Shown here in pieces: positions 7,452 to 13,969 of a stretch of DNA of 22,873 nt. Where the stretch lies: IMG/VR virus record IMGVR_UViG_3300000596_000002, positions 1 through 22,873 of that record. The stretch is one strand, 5' to 3'. Source of the stretch: a virus. The notes under the pieces were generated by a model. The model searched no databases. It saw only the letters and a list, made by a program, of their open reading frames with translations, and had not been told where the DNA came from. Numbering within the stretch: the first letter of the stretch is position 1; the number at the start of each line of letters is the position of its first letter. The translations under genes were made by a program, and so were the position numbers.

Positions 7452-8144
7452 TCAACCTCCGCTCGTGAAAGTCAATCTATAATCGGCCTGAAGTGAATCT
7501 GATCCAGCCACAATGTTGACCACGGAAAAGAGCGTGCGATCAATCATTACGCCGCCGCCCGTGGCGGCCTGATCGAAGACGCCATGCTCCGTGATCGCGC
7601 GCGTTCCGCCTGAGTCGGGCGAATAGGTTGCCACGGTCTGGTAAATATTGGCCGCCGATTCTGTAGTCGAGCCGGTCGGGCGAGTGTTATCTACAGCGTA
7701 CTGCGTGGTTTCCTCGGTCGTCAGCGCCGTATTGCCAACAGCTTCAGCGGCGCCCCCGGTGCCGAATCCGTGGAACTTCATGTTTTCCATTTCCTTCGTG
7801 TTCTGGAAGGCATCCACAATGAAGCCCACGCCGGTATCTGTGACGACCCTGAAGGAAGCCAGGCCGAGATCGAGCGTACTGCCGTCCTTGCGAATGACGG
7901 TAAGGGCGAGCTGGCCATAGTGAGTGGGAATTCCCCAGAAACGCGCCCAGAGTACCCGCCATAGGCCGCGCCATAGGTTCGGAAGGTTCTTCAGCCGCCA
8001 GAGCGCAACCTGTTTGGTGCAGCCGAAGTTGGGAAATCCATATTTTAGGATTTCATAGAAACTCAGTTCGCGGCCCGGCACGACCTGGCGCCGTTTCTTT
8101 TTCAGTATGAGTGTGCCCGTGGGGGCCGTCTGTCCGCCAAACAT
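7452..8144 (-). CDS. Conserved phage structural protein, tail-fibre-like
   Basis: A 230-residue protein with a GGAGGAT ribosome site overlapping the stop of the repeat-protein gene. The N-terminal third is basic with an unusual tryptophan-rich stretch (LPNLWRGLWRVLWARFWG at about 54-71). The remainder is beta-rich and phage-like: FRVVTDTGVGFIVDAFQN, KFHGFGTGG, NTALTTEETTQYAVDNTRPTG, TRAITEHGVFDQAATGGGVMIDRTLFS, ending SGG. This second part resembles a domain often seen in uncharacterised phage genes near tail fibres. The Trp/Arg stretch does not look like that domain and may be a membrane- or virion-contacting insertion. Function is inferred from context only. Confidence 0.78.
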   Translation of the reverse strand: MFGGQTAPTGTLILKKKRRQVVPGRELSFYEILKYGFPNFGCTKQVALWRLKNLPNLWRGLWRVLWARFWGIPTHYGQLALTVIRKDGSTLDLGLASFRVVTDTGVGFIVDAFQNTKEMENMKFHGFGTGGAAEAVGNTALTTEETTQYAVDNTRPTGSTTESAANIYQTVATYSPDSGGTRAITEHGVFDQAATGGGVMIDRTLFSVVNIVAGSDSLQADYRLTFTSGG

Positions 8145-8148
8145 TTAT

Positions 8149-9060
8149 CTATCCTCCGGTTTCGTCATTTGCTGCGCCGCTTGTGAGCGTTGAATCGCTT
8201 ATCGAGGCCCCGCCTATTCGTGAATCGCTTATCGAGGCCCCGCCCACCCTTGAATTGCTCAATGTCAGCGATATGAGCGTCGAGTCGCTTAGGCCCGCCA
8301 TTGTTATCGCCCGATCGCTGATCGTGACCGTTATCTTGGGCGCGATGGCCGGGATCACGAATTTCAGGAAATCACCGGCGAGTGTAATGATCCCTGAGAA
8401 TAATTTTGCAATGGAGCGGGCCAGGGTCCCGGCTGGAGTGATTGAACCTGTCAGTCCTTTGCCTGTTTGCCGCCTCAGCGCTCCGGCCGGGGTGATCGCT
8501 CCGGTGAAGCTCCGGAGAACGAACTTGAGCGCAGTCAATGCGCCTGTGGGCGTAATGGCTCCGGTGAAGCGCCTGGAGGCTGACTTGATGATCGATCCAG
8601 CGGGTGTGAGCGATCCGGCGAGCGCCTTGTTTGCCTGCTTGATCAGGTTTCCAGTGGGAGTGATTGAGCCTGTGAATGTGCGCAGGATCGCCTTGATTGT
8701 GGTCAGGGCTCCAGCGGGGGTAATGGCTCCGGTGAATAGCTTGGTGATCGTCTTGCGAATGGAGCCGGCTGGAGTGAGCGAGCCGGATAACGCCTTCTGT
8801 ACCTGTTTGATCAGGTTTCCGGATGGAGTGATCGCCCCGGTGAATGTCCGAATAACGAGCTTTATCGTTGTCAGGGCGCCAGCCGGGGTGATTCCCCCGG
8901 TGAGCAATTTGGAGACTGATTTGAGAATGGAGCCGGCGGGCGTAACTGATCCAGAAACGGCTTTCTGGTCCTGCTTCAATAACGCGCCCGCCGGCGTAAC
9001 GGTTCCGGTCGGCGTGATATTAAACGTCGTGCCGCCTTGAAATTCAAGCAGGATGGACAT
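8149..9060 (-). CDS. TPAG-repeat virion or fibre protein with higher-order periodicity
   Basis: A 303-residue protein dominated by short tandem repeats with the core (I/L/V)TPxGxL. Cores begin at residues 22, 40, 58, 78, 96, 114, 134, 152, 170, 190, 208 and 226 (the last is TLAG), with a first partial at 16. The spacings 18-18-20 recur exactly, making a 56-residue superunit of three different subunits. The N-terminus MSILLEFQGGTTFNITPTGT and the C-terminal region (240-303; TVTISDRAITMAGLSDSTL, then two copies of a GGASISDS decapeptide) are also beta-like. A regular beta-solenoid or fibrous surface protein is the most natural reading. No catalytic motif or signal peptide. Neighbours are fibre-like genes on both sides. 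A long plus-strand open frame across the same DNA is an artefact of the repeat. Confidence 0.88.
   Translation of the reverse strand: MSILLEFQGGTTFNITPTGTVTPAGALLKQDQKAVSGSVTPAGSILKSVSKLLTGGITPAGALTTIKLVIRTFTGAITPSGNLIKQVQKALSGSLTPAGSIRKTITKLFTGAITPAGALTTIKAILRTFTGSITPTGNLIKQANKALAGSLTPAGSIIKSASRRFTGAITPTGALTALKFVLRSFTGAITPAGALRRQTGKGLTGSITPAGTLARSIAKLFSGIITLAGDFLKFVIPAIAPKITVTISDRAITMAGLSDSTLISLTLSNSRVGGASISDSRIGGASISDSTLTSGAANDETGG
8191..8244 (-). repeat. 24-nt exact direct repeat (two copies, 30-nt period)
   Basis: Positions 8191-8214 and 8221-8244 are identical, with 6 nt between. They encode two copies of the decapeptide R(V/I)GGASISDS near the end of the repeat protein. Exact identity at DNA level suggests a recent duplication or active slippage or recombination. 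Confidence 0.92.
8374..8997 (-). repeat. Tandem coding repeat array (54/54/60-nt units)
   Basis: This covers the twelve regularly spaced TPxG units of the repeat protein (residues 22-229). Unit lengths follow 54, 54 and 60 nt, that is 168 nt per superunit. Units in the same register (for example those carrying GALTTIK, or those carrying GNLIKQ) are more alike than adjacent ones, which points to duplication of whole three-unit blocks. Confidence 0.88.
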
Positions 9061-9063
9061 TGA

Positions 9064-9738
9064 TTAGAATGACGCTATCTCGGCCCATTCCACCTGGAAT
9101 GCCGCCGTCCACGTGCCAGTACCGGGAACGGCGACAGAGCGAATAACGAAGCCTTCATTTTGCGCAAAGACGATCGGATATTCGTCGCCCGTGTCCCGGC
9201 TCCACAGAGCCGTGCCCGGGGCAATGATCTGGCCGTTGAGCGATGCCGTGATCGGGCCCGGCGCCGCAATCATTGCAAAGGGGTTTGTATCGAGCGTCTT
9301 CGTGCCGGCGCCGAGGGCCGCCGTCGTCGCCACGCGAGTCCCGGTGTCGCTCAGCGCTGATAAGGCGAATGATGTCCGCTTCTTATTTGTATTGGCCGTC
9401 GAAAAGACCTGGGCCGTGCCGCCCGTTCCGTCAGCCGACCAGCTTCGGGCGATTCGCGCTTCGATCTGCACCGGCACACCGGCCGCAAAGAAGGTAGTCG
9501 AGACCACTGCCGAGATTCTGATCGAGCGCAGGACGGCCAGATTCGTTGCGTGAATCCACCGAAACTGGAATATCTCAGAGTTGGCGCCGAGCGCGGCGGG
9601 TAAAATGCCGGTAATCGCTCCGAGTGAATATGCGCCCAATGACCCGACATCAAGCGGGCGATCAGTGACGCGCTGCGCTTTTGTATTGGCCTCGACTTCT
9701 ACGATTGTCCCGCCAGATCCTTGTACTTGTATAGCCAT
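9064..9738 (-). CDS. Probable virion structural protein
   Basis: A 224-residue protein, all-beta in appearance, beginning MAIQVQGSGGTIVEVEANTKAQRV. Segments such as EIFQFRWIHATNLAVLRSIRIS, VPVQIEARIARSWSADGTGG, NGQIIAPGTALWS and a closing EGFVIRSVAVPGTGTWTAAFQVEWAE look like a jelly-roll or fibre-head sandwich. No enzymatic motifs. It is packed 3 nt from the repeat-protein gene on one side and from the next structural gene on the other, so it is part of the same late transcript. A neck, baseplate or fibre component is most likely; this is inferred from fold-like pattern and neighbourhood. Confidence 0.8.
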   Translation of the reverse strand: MAIQVQGSGGTIVEVEANTKAQRVTDRPLDVGSLGAYSLGAITGILPAALGANSEIFQFRWIHATNLAVLRSIRISAVVSTTFFAAGVPVQIEARIARSWSADGTGGTAQVFSTANTNKKRTSFALSALSDTGTRVATTAALGAGTKTLDTNPFAMIAAPGPITASLNGQIIAPGTALWSRDTGDEYPIVFAQNEGFVIRSVAVPGTGTWTAAFQVEWAEIASF

Positions 9739-9741
9739 AAT

Positions 9742-10125
9742 TTAAACGTTGTGGTTGAAATGCCCGAATATTGTCACGCGAAAAGTATGCGAGCCGCCTA
9801 AATGGGTGGTCGGTGTAACTATGTTCGCATAGCAATATTCATAGGGGTTGACATTGACCGCCGTATTGATGAGATAGGAGCTCCTGCCCACACCGCCGGC
9901 GAGAGATGTCAATCCGAGGATATTGTTATAATTAGGTGAGTTCGTGCCGAGCGTAAAGGTGCCAGGGACAAGTATGCCCGTAGCCGTCAGCACTTCAACC
10001 GTAACCATGATGGGATGAAGGGTGTCATGATGGCCGTCGTCATCCGTGATCAAAACCGGATCGCCGGATGTGGCGTCAATATCCTGTCCCCCGCTTGCCG
10101 CAAATAGAGTTAAAGGATAGTTCAT
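9742..10125 (-). CDS. Small probable virion protein
   Basis: A 127-residue protein beginning MNYPLTLFAASGGQDID, with beta-type sequence (PIMVTVEVLTATGILVPGTFTLGTN, YCYANIVTPTTHLGGSHTFRVTIFG). The chosen ATG lies 4 nt after the stop of the LamG-like gene; a longer reading of this frame (to 10314) would run far into that gene and loses the compact spacing. No Shine-Dalgarno is evident, so coupling to upstream translation is likely. The acidic loop DDDGHHD could bind metal, but this is only a composition remark. Unknown function, structural by context. Confidence 0.75.
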   Translation of the reverse strand: MNYPLTLFAASGGQDIDATSGDPVLITDDDGHHDTLHPIMVTVEVLTATGILVPGTFTLGTNSPNYNNILGLTSLAGGVGRSSYLINTAVNVNPYEYCYANIVTPTTHLGGSHTFRVTIFGHFNHNV

Positions 10126-10129
10126 AGAT

Positions 10130-11176
10130 TTAAGCCCAGGCCCAAGCCACGGTCCATTGACCGTATATCCTTGTGCCCTTTCGATCGTTGATTGGTTCGC
10201 GCATCGAATCACGGAAAGCCTCATTGCGAACCGGAGGCGGTTCCTCGAGTTCGCTGGTATTGATGCCGTAAATCGTGAATCCCGTTCCTGCGACGATGTT
10301 CCCGGCAAAGACATGAAGCGTCTCGACCATATGCTCGTCTGCCGTGTGATCCGCTGTCGCCGCCGGCCTGATCCACGCTTCGACGAGACTGCCGGAGACG
10401 ATCCCCGTTTGCCCGGTGATGTTTACGCTCGCATCCGACTTTCCGGGGAATGCGCCGAAATCTAAAATATCTGTGCCTTTCAAAGTTTCTGCCTCTTGAA
10501 TAGGAGCGACCATCTGCCGCTGCGGCTGCGACCACGCGATCGGCGGCCCATCAGTGGTGGCGGTGCTCGTTCCCCCGCTCAAATTATTGCCATTGCCGCT
10601 GAAGTCCTGCCTTGCCGCGGCGACCGCGCCCCCATTCACGAACGGATAGAACGCATGCAAGTTCTGAGTTCTACGCGGAAGATACTGAAATCTCTCCCTT
10701 TCGAACTCGGCCTGGGTGAGCCTGACGCCCGCCCATATCTTCACGGCCGCTAGAGTGCCATTGAGCCATTCACCTCCGAATCCAGACTCCCCATATGTGA
10801 GCGTCGAGATACTTGTAGCCTGATTATGGTTTAACGCGCCGCTTGTGCTAAGGCTTGCAGCATTGGCGGCAGCCCAATAGGCCACGGTCTCGCCGTTATT
10901 CGGACCTTTGGCGAACGCTATGAAATACCAAGTCCCAACGGTGGCGGCAAACAAATTGCTGGTTCCATTGGACGAAGAATATATCTGCCAAGTGACCCCG
11001 TCGACATCGGTCTGCAGACCAAACGCGTCCACCCCTGAACTGCTAAAATCGACGAGGGTCGAAAAGGCATTACGATCAACGTCAATCCGCACCCAGGCAC
11101 AGCCGGAGCAGTTGCTGTTATCGAAGCTCGTAACTTGACTGTAATCCTCTCCGTCCGCGTCGAATCGAACTGCCAT
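10130..11176 (-). CDS. LamG/concanavalin A-like lectin domain protein (fibre or adhesin)
   Basis: A 348-residue protein. The first about 215 residues have the pattern of a LamG/ConA-like jelly roll: CAWVRIDVDRNAFSTLVDFSS, WQIYSSSNGTSNLF, TVGTWYFIAFAKGP, then the characteristic WLNGTLAAVKIWAGVRLTQAE and the closing HAFYPFVNGG...DFSGNGNNL signature. Such domains bind carbohydrates, and in phages they sit on surface-exposed tail or head fibres. Residues after 235 (ILDFGAFPGKSDASVNITGQTG..SLVEAWIRP) form a second beta region. It begins 3 nt after the stop of the gene upstream and has a weak ribosome site. A host-surface recognition role is likely but inferred. Confidence 0.85.
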   Translation of the reverse strand: MAVRFDADGEDYSQVTSFDNSNCSGCAWVRIDVDRNAFSTLVDFSSSGVDAFGLQTDVDGVTWQIYSSSNGTSNLFAATVGTWYFIAFAKGPNNGETVAYWAAANAASLSTSGALNHNQATSISTLTYGESGFGGEWLNGTLAAVKIWAGVRLTQAEFERERFQYLPRRTQNLHAFYPFVNGGAVAAARQDFSGNGNNLSGGTSTATTDGPPIAWSQPQRQMVAPIQEAETLKGTDILDFGAFPGKSDASVNITGQTGIVSGSLVEAWIRPAATADHTADEHMVETLHVFAGNIVAGTGFTIYGINTSELEEPPPVRNEAFRDSMREPINDRKGTRIYGQWTVAWAWA

Positions 11177-11179
11177 AAA

Positions 11180-11689
11180 TCAAGTGTCGCTGTAAGCGAG
11201 ACGCCAGGCTACAACTATCGCGTCTCCGGTCATTGTGTCATTGCCTGTGTCGCTGGCGTCCCGGTAGAAATGCAGCCAGGCCACATCGCCGTTGGCCAAT
11301 GAATCGAGATTGCTGATCGTGATGTCTACGCTGTGAAGTCGCTGGCCGGTGGTTCCCAAATGGGTATCTTGTTGCGTCTGAGCTGTGGCGAATGCCTTCG
11401 TCTCGACGTCCTGAGTATCTGTATTGGGCGTGATTACCGCGAGGCGGCAGCCCCAGACGACGTTGCCCGAGCTGGCCGTGTCGGCGTACCAGTAAACCGT
11501 CAGCGTGAGATTTCCGGCGCCGTAGCTCGAGGCCACGAATCTGAAGAAGCAATCCTCATCCGCGGATCCACCATCGAAGGCCAGGCCCGTCACCGGGAAA
11601 TTAGTCCCGAGGTTGCGGACGAACTGTGGAAACGCGGCGGCTAGGAACTGCGCTTCTTCGGGGGCAAAGTGTTGATAGACAGTAGCCAT
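11180..11689 (-). CDS. Probable virion protein, beta-sandwich type
   Basis: A 169-residue protein starting MATVYQHFAPEEAQF, with a GGGGG ribosome site 5 nt upstream that is also the tail of the previous gene. The core alternates strand-like segments typical of a jelly roll (CFFRFVASSYGAGNLTLTVYWYAD, GNVVWGCRLAVITPN, RLHSVDITISN, DVAWLHFYRDASDTGNDTM, DAIVVAWRLAYSDT). Proteins of this look are frequent, unnamed members of late operons of tailed phages. No enzymatic residues stand out. It sits between the paralogous small genes and the LamG-like gene. Confidence 0.8.
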   Translation of the reverse strand: MATVYQHFAPEEAQFLAAAFPQFVRNLGTNFPVTGLAFDGGSADEDCFFRFVASSYGAGNLTLTVYWYADTASSGNVVWGCRLAVITPNTDTQDVETKAFATAQTQQDTHLGTTGQRLHSVDITISNLDSLANGDVAWLHFYRDASDTGNDTMTGDAIVVAWRLAYSDT

Positions 11690-11944
11690 TTATACCCCCG
11701 CTCCCCATCGGCGAAAGAGGACATACATTAACAGCGCCGCCTTCTGCGAAGCCGACATTGCGCCGCGCGCCGGCTGTGGAATGGCCGAATTGTATGAGGC
11801 CGCATTGTCATCTACCCAGGTGTCGGCGGCGTCCACCGCGGCGCGGAATTCGGCCTTCGTCATCGCCCCCGTGATCGGGTCTTTATTCTCTCGCATCCAT
11901 TGAAGCCATACTTGCACGCGATCATTCTCCGATAAAACGCCCAT
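11690..11944 (-). CDS. Small paralogous protein, copy 2 of a tandem pair
   Basis: An 84-residue protein starting MGVLSENDRVQVW, chosen over a longer reading because GAGGG sits just upstream and the start lies 7 nt after the preceding stop. It is clearly related to the gene directly upstream: both share an acidic N-terminus, a helical (T/A)(R/K)(P/A)E(L/F)RAA(V/I)DAAD.WV segment, then NAAS(F/Y)NSA(L/I)PQP.RG, a QKA.LL.YV segment and a final RRW. The shared IPQPARGAMSASQKA-type motif is reminiscent of small head or tail proteins that assemble by short conserved loops. Unknown function. The two copies probably form hetero-oligomers or alternate subunits. Confidence 0.8.
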   Translation of the reverse strand: MGVLSENDRVQVWLQWMRENKDPITGAMTKAEFRAAVDAADTWVDDNAASYNSAIPQPARGAMSASQKAALLMYVLFRRWGAGV

Positions 11945-11951
11945 AGTTCCC

Positions 11952-12212
11952 TCACGTCGAGACGCCGACCAGCCAGCGCCGGCGGACAACATAACTAAGT
12001 AGTAATGCTTTCTGCGGAGTCGTAAGGACGCCCCGGCCAGGTTGCGGCAGGGCAGAATTAAACGAGGCGGCATTGGCGACGACCCAGTCGTCGGCAGCGT
12101 CGATCAATGCGCGAAGCTCGGGGCGGGTGAGCGAGTCAATCTCGCCATCCCGATTCTTGGCGAGCATTTCGCGCCATATCTCTTCCCGGTCCGCTTCCGA
12201 CATTGCCACCAT
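11952..12212 (-). CDS. Small paralogous protein, copy 1 of a tandem pair
   Basis: An 86-residue protein starting MVAMSEADREEIW, with GGAGGG 3-4 nt before the ATG; an internal ATG nine bases later is an alternative. It aligns along its length with the following gene (see that entry): ALIDAADDWVVANAASFNSALPQPGRG here matches AVDAADTWVDDNAASYNSAIPQPARG there. Divergence is well beyond recent duplication while the framework is kept. The region upstream (12213-12327) is non-coding or weakly coding and carries strong inverted repeats. Function unknown; possibly a small tail or head component given the neighbours. Confidence 0.8.
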   Translation of the reverse strand: MVAMSEADREEIWREMLAKNRDGEIDSLTRPELRALIDAADDWVVANAASFNSALPQPGRGVLTTPQKALLLSYVVRRRWLVGVST

Positions 12213-12276
12213 ATACCCTCCAAACTTCGGGCGGGGGCGCAAACTGCCCCGTTATCCTCACGTCCCCGCCCTTCCC

Positions 12277-12318
12277 GATAGCGGCATAAGAAGCTCTCCA
12301 GTCCCCACGGCCGCTATC
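12277..12318 (-). repeat. 9-bp perfect inverted repeat in a module gap
   Basis: GATAGCGGC (12277-12285) and GCCGCTATC (12310-12318) are perfect complements with a 24-nt loop. A second, competing GC-rich pairing (a GGGCGGGG/CCCCGCCC type stem) lies just downstream, before the ribosome site of the next gene. This gap separates the lysis-like genes from the virion genes and could hold an attenuator or processing site; no U-tract was seen. Confidence 0.6.
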
Positions 12319-12327
12319 AGAATTCAA

Positions 12328-12774
12328 TCACCTTGCCGCGCCGAGCAGGATCGCCACCCCGGCGGCGACGCCCGCGATCAGCGCGAATTTACGAGAGCGG
12401 CCGAGTTGCTTTTCAAGACGGGCGATTCGTTTCTCTTGCTCCGCCTTCAGCGTCAGCAAGGCCGTTTTCGTGTCTCGTTCGGCCGCTATAACGTTCTGCA
12501 GTTCGTTGGCGCGGGCGGATTGCAGGAGCGACAAATCTTTGAGGCTGGCGATCTCTTTATTCGCCAGGTCAATTCGCTCGTCGGACGCCGCGATATGCGC
12601 CTCATAGCCTTTGATCAGGTCTCGGGCGGCCCGGAGTTCCCGGGCGGCGCCGGTGCATGCCTTGTTCAGCCCTTCGCACTCACCTGCACGGGTATCCGAG
12701 TCTTGCGAGTTCCGCGCAAATGTCGGCGCAGGACACAGGAGCAGCAGGGAGAGGGGCAATGCGAGTATTCTCAT
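12328..12774 (-). CDS. Secreted coiled-coil protein, possible outer spanin-like partner
   Basis: A 148-residue protein with a cleavable-looking signal peptide (MRILALPLSLLLLCPAPTFA), a long coiled coil (about 38-125; ELRAARDLIKGYEAHIAASDERI, LKAEQEKRIARLEKQLG) and a hydrophobic C-terminal segment (FALIAGVAAGVAILL, 129-143). Its start lies inside the preceding gene (95-nt overlap) with an AAGGAA ribosome site, the arrangement typical of Rz/Rz1 spanin genes. Unlike Rz1 it is not an obvious short proline-rich lipoprotein: Cys14 follows LLL, a poor lipobox, and the C-terminus looks membrane-inserted. So this may be an unusual second spanin subunit or another envelope protein. Confidence 0.72.
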   Translation of the reverse strand: MRILALPLSLLLLCPAPTFARNSQDSDTRAGECEGLNKACTGAARELRAARDLIKGYEAHIAASDERIDLANKEIASLKDLSLLQSARANELQNVIAAERDTKTALLTLKAEQEKRIARLEKQLGRSRKFALIAGVAAGVAILLGAAR

Positions 12775-13129
12775 AGGTTTCCTTCAACGGTAAATAAACT
12801 GTGCGGGTTTGCTGGATCTTCCTGTCGGCAATGGCGACCTGCTTTTCGAGTTCGTTGATCTCGGCATTCTTGGTCTCGATGGCTTCCTGTATTACTGCGG
12901 CGCGGCCTTCGGCGTCCCTGGCTCTCTGCTCGGCGTCTTTGATGACAGCCTCCAGGGCATGGACGCGCTTCTCGTAGTTCCGTCCCTGCGCCCATTCCAC
13001 GACTCCGCGAATGGTTAGGAACACGAGAAGCGCGGCAAGCAGAATCAGGACGGCGCGCCAGACAATGCGCTTATTCTCGCGGAGAATCCGCGACAGATTG
13101 CGGCAGAAGTCGGAAAGAAGGAGCTTCAT
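12680..13129 (-). CDS. Inner-membrane coiled-coil protein, Rz-like (i-spanin candidate)
   Basis: A 149-residue protein with a basic N-terminus, one membrane segment (WRAVLILLAALLVFLTIRGVV, about 24-44) and a long periplasm-facing coiled coil (about 55-108; YEKRVHALEAVIKDAEQRARDAEG, EAIETKNAEINELEKQVAIADRKI). This is the N-in, C-out layout of Rz-type inner spanins, which pair with an outer partner to fuse membranes at lysis. The C-terminal end holds three cysteines (SCADICAELARLGYPC). The ATG overlaps the stop of the holin-like gene (ATGA) and the 3' end overlaps the next gene by 95 nt. Function rests on topology and gene order. Confidence 0.75.
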   Translation of the reverse strand: MKLLLSDFCRNLSRILRENKRIVWRAVLILLAALLVFLTIRGVVEWAQGRNYEKRVHALEAVIKDAEQRARDAEGRAAVIQEAIETKNAEINELEKQVAIADRKIQQTRTVYLPLKETYENTRIAPLPAAPVSCADICAELARLGYPCR

Positions 13130-13458
13130 TCAGTCTTATCCTCCGTGATCCTCAGCGAATATTTGACGCCGTTGATCCATCCGAACAGAAAGAGAGTCAG
13201 CATGATGATACCGACTACCTTCGCCACCCGCCCCAGGATCGTTACAATGATCGCCCATAGCACGAATTGCGCCGGTCTCGGGCCGAGTCCCGATGTGACC
13301 ATTGCTGTCAATCCGAAAATGGCGTTGCCCGCGAAGGTAACGGCGACATAGCGGCCCCACGGATGCGACAGCATGTAAAACTTATAGGCCGCATATGTGT
13401 TGCCCAAAAAATAAATGGCGTGCAGGAAGACCAGAAAGTTGTAGATGAAAATAATCAT
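13126..13458 (-). CDS. Multi-span membrane protein, holin-like candidate
   Basis: A 110-residue, strongly hydrophobic protein with about four predicted membrane spans (IIFIYNFLVFLHAIYFLG at 2-19; YVAVTFAGNAIFGLTAMVTSG at about 37-57; FVLWAIIVTILGRV at about 65-78; VVGIIMLTLFLFGWI at about 81-95) and a charged C-terminal tail (RITEDKTE). ATGA overlaps on both sides tie it to the membrane genes before and after. Small multi-span proteins in front of spanin-like genes are often holins. No endolysin gene is visible next to it, so the assignment stays tentative; a superinfection-exclusion membrane protein is an alternative. Confidence 0.72.
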   Translation of the reverse strand: MIIFIYNFLVFLHAIYFLGNTYAAYKFYMLSHPWGRYVAVTFAGNAIFGLTAMVTSGLGPRPAQFVLWAIIVTILGRVAKVVGIIMLTLFLFGWINGVKYSLRITEDKTE

Positions 13459-13823
13459 TTTCCGTTAGTGTTTCGCAACCGGCGATCTAGAATCTCTAGC
13501 TTTTCAGCTATTTTATTTTGTGACTTCATTGACTCACGGTGAGTCTCGGCCGCTAACACCTGCTGACCCCTTAACGCCTCCATGAATATCCGACCTTGAT
13601 CGTCGAAACGCCGCGCATTGTCTTCGCGCTCGGCTTTCAGCGCCTCGGCAAATAATTTCCCTTGCTCTTCCCAGCGGTTCAGGTTCTCTTTTTCCCTGAT
13701 GTCCGCCTCGGCAAGGCGTTTTTCAATGATCGGCCATAGTTTTTTATAAATAAACCACCCCACCGCGAGCAGGACGAGCCCGGATAAACCGAATTTTGAG
13801 GCGGTATCTATCCATTGTTCCAT
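13455..13823 (-). CDS. Membrane-anchored coiled-coil protein
   Basis: A 122-residue protein from the ATG at 13823; a TTG at 13874 would add 17 residues. Neither start has a good ribosome site, and the ATG was preferred because similar phage proteins begin shortly before the membrane segment. One membrane span (FGLSGLVLLAVGWFIYKKLW, about 11-30) is followed by a long charged coiled coil (IIEKRLAEADIREKENLNRWEEQG, then KIAEKLEILDRRLR). First gene of the membrane-protein set, coupled to the next by ATGA. Possibly part of the lysis cassette or a holin-like or antiholin component. Confidence 0.72.
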   Translation of the reverse strand: MEQWIDTASKFGLSGLVLLAVGWFIYKKLWPIIEKRLAEADIREKENLNRWEEQGKLFAEALKAEREDNARRFDDQGRIFMEALRGQQVLAAETHRESMKSQNKIAEKLEILDRRLRNTNGK

Positions 13824-13969
13824 TTGAGTGTTTAGGTCTTTGATGTCAGAGATCGAAGGGAAAGCGTAAGGCAAAGATTGGCTTTATTTTGCAGGCGGGA
13901 TAAAGGGCGCCGACCTCGACGCCCCCAACAACAATAGGAGAAGTATGAACGGCGGGATGATAGCGCGGA

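Noticed and set aside
8111-9040. Long plus-strand open frame (309 codons) antisense to the repeat protein
   Set aside because: The tandem repeat has no stop codons in this antisense register, so the openness repeats too. No ribosome site, and all neighbours are on the minus strand.
12136-12327. Minus-strand TTG-initiated frame of 63 codons between the lysis-like and paralogous genes
   Set aside because: It begins directly after the preceding stop, and its first 38 residues look somewhat protein-like, but it has no ribosome site and its second half overlaps the better supported gene at 11952-12212.
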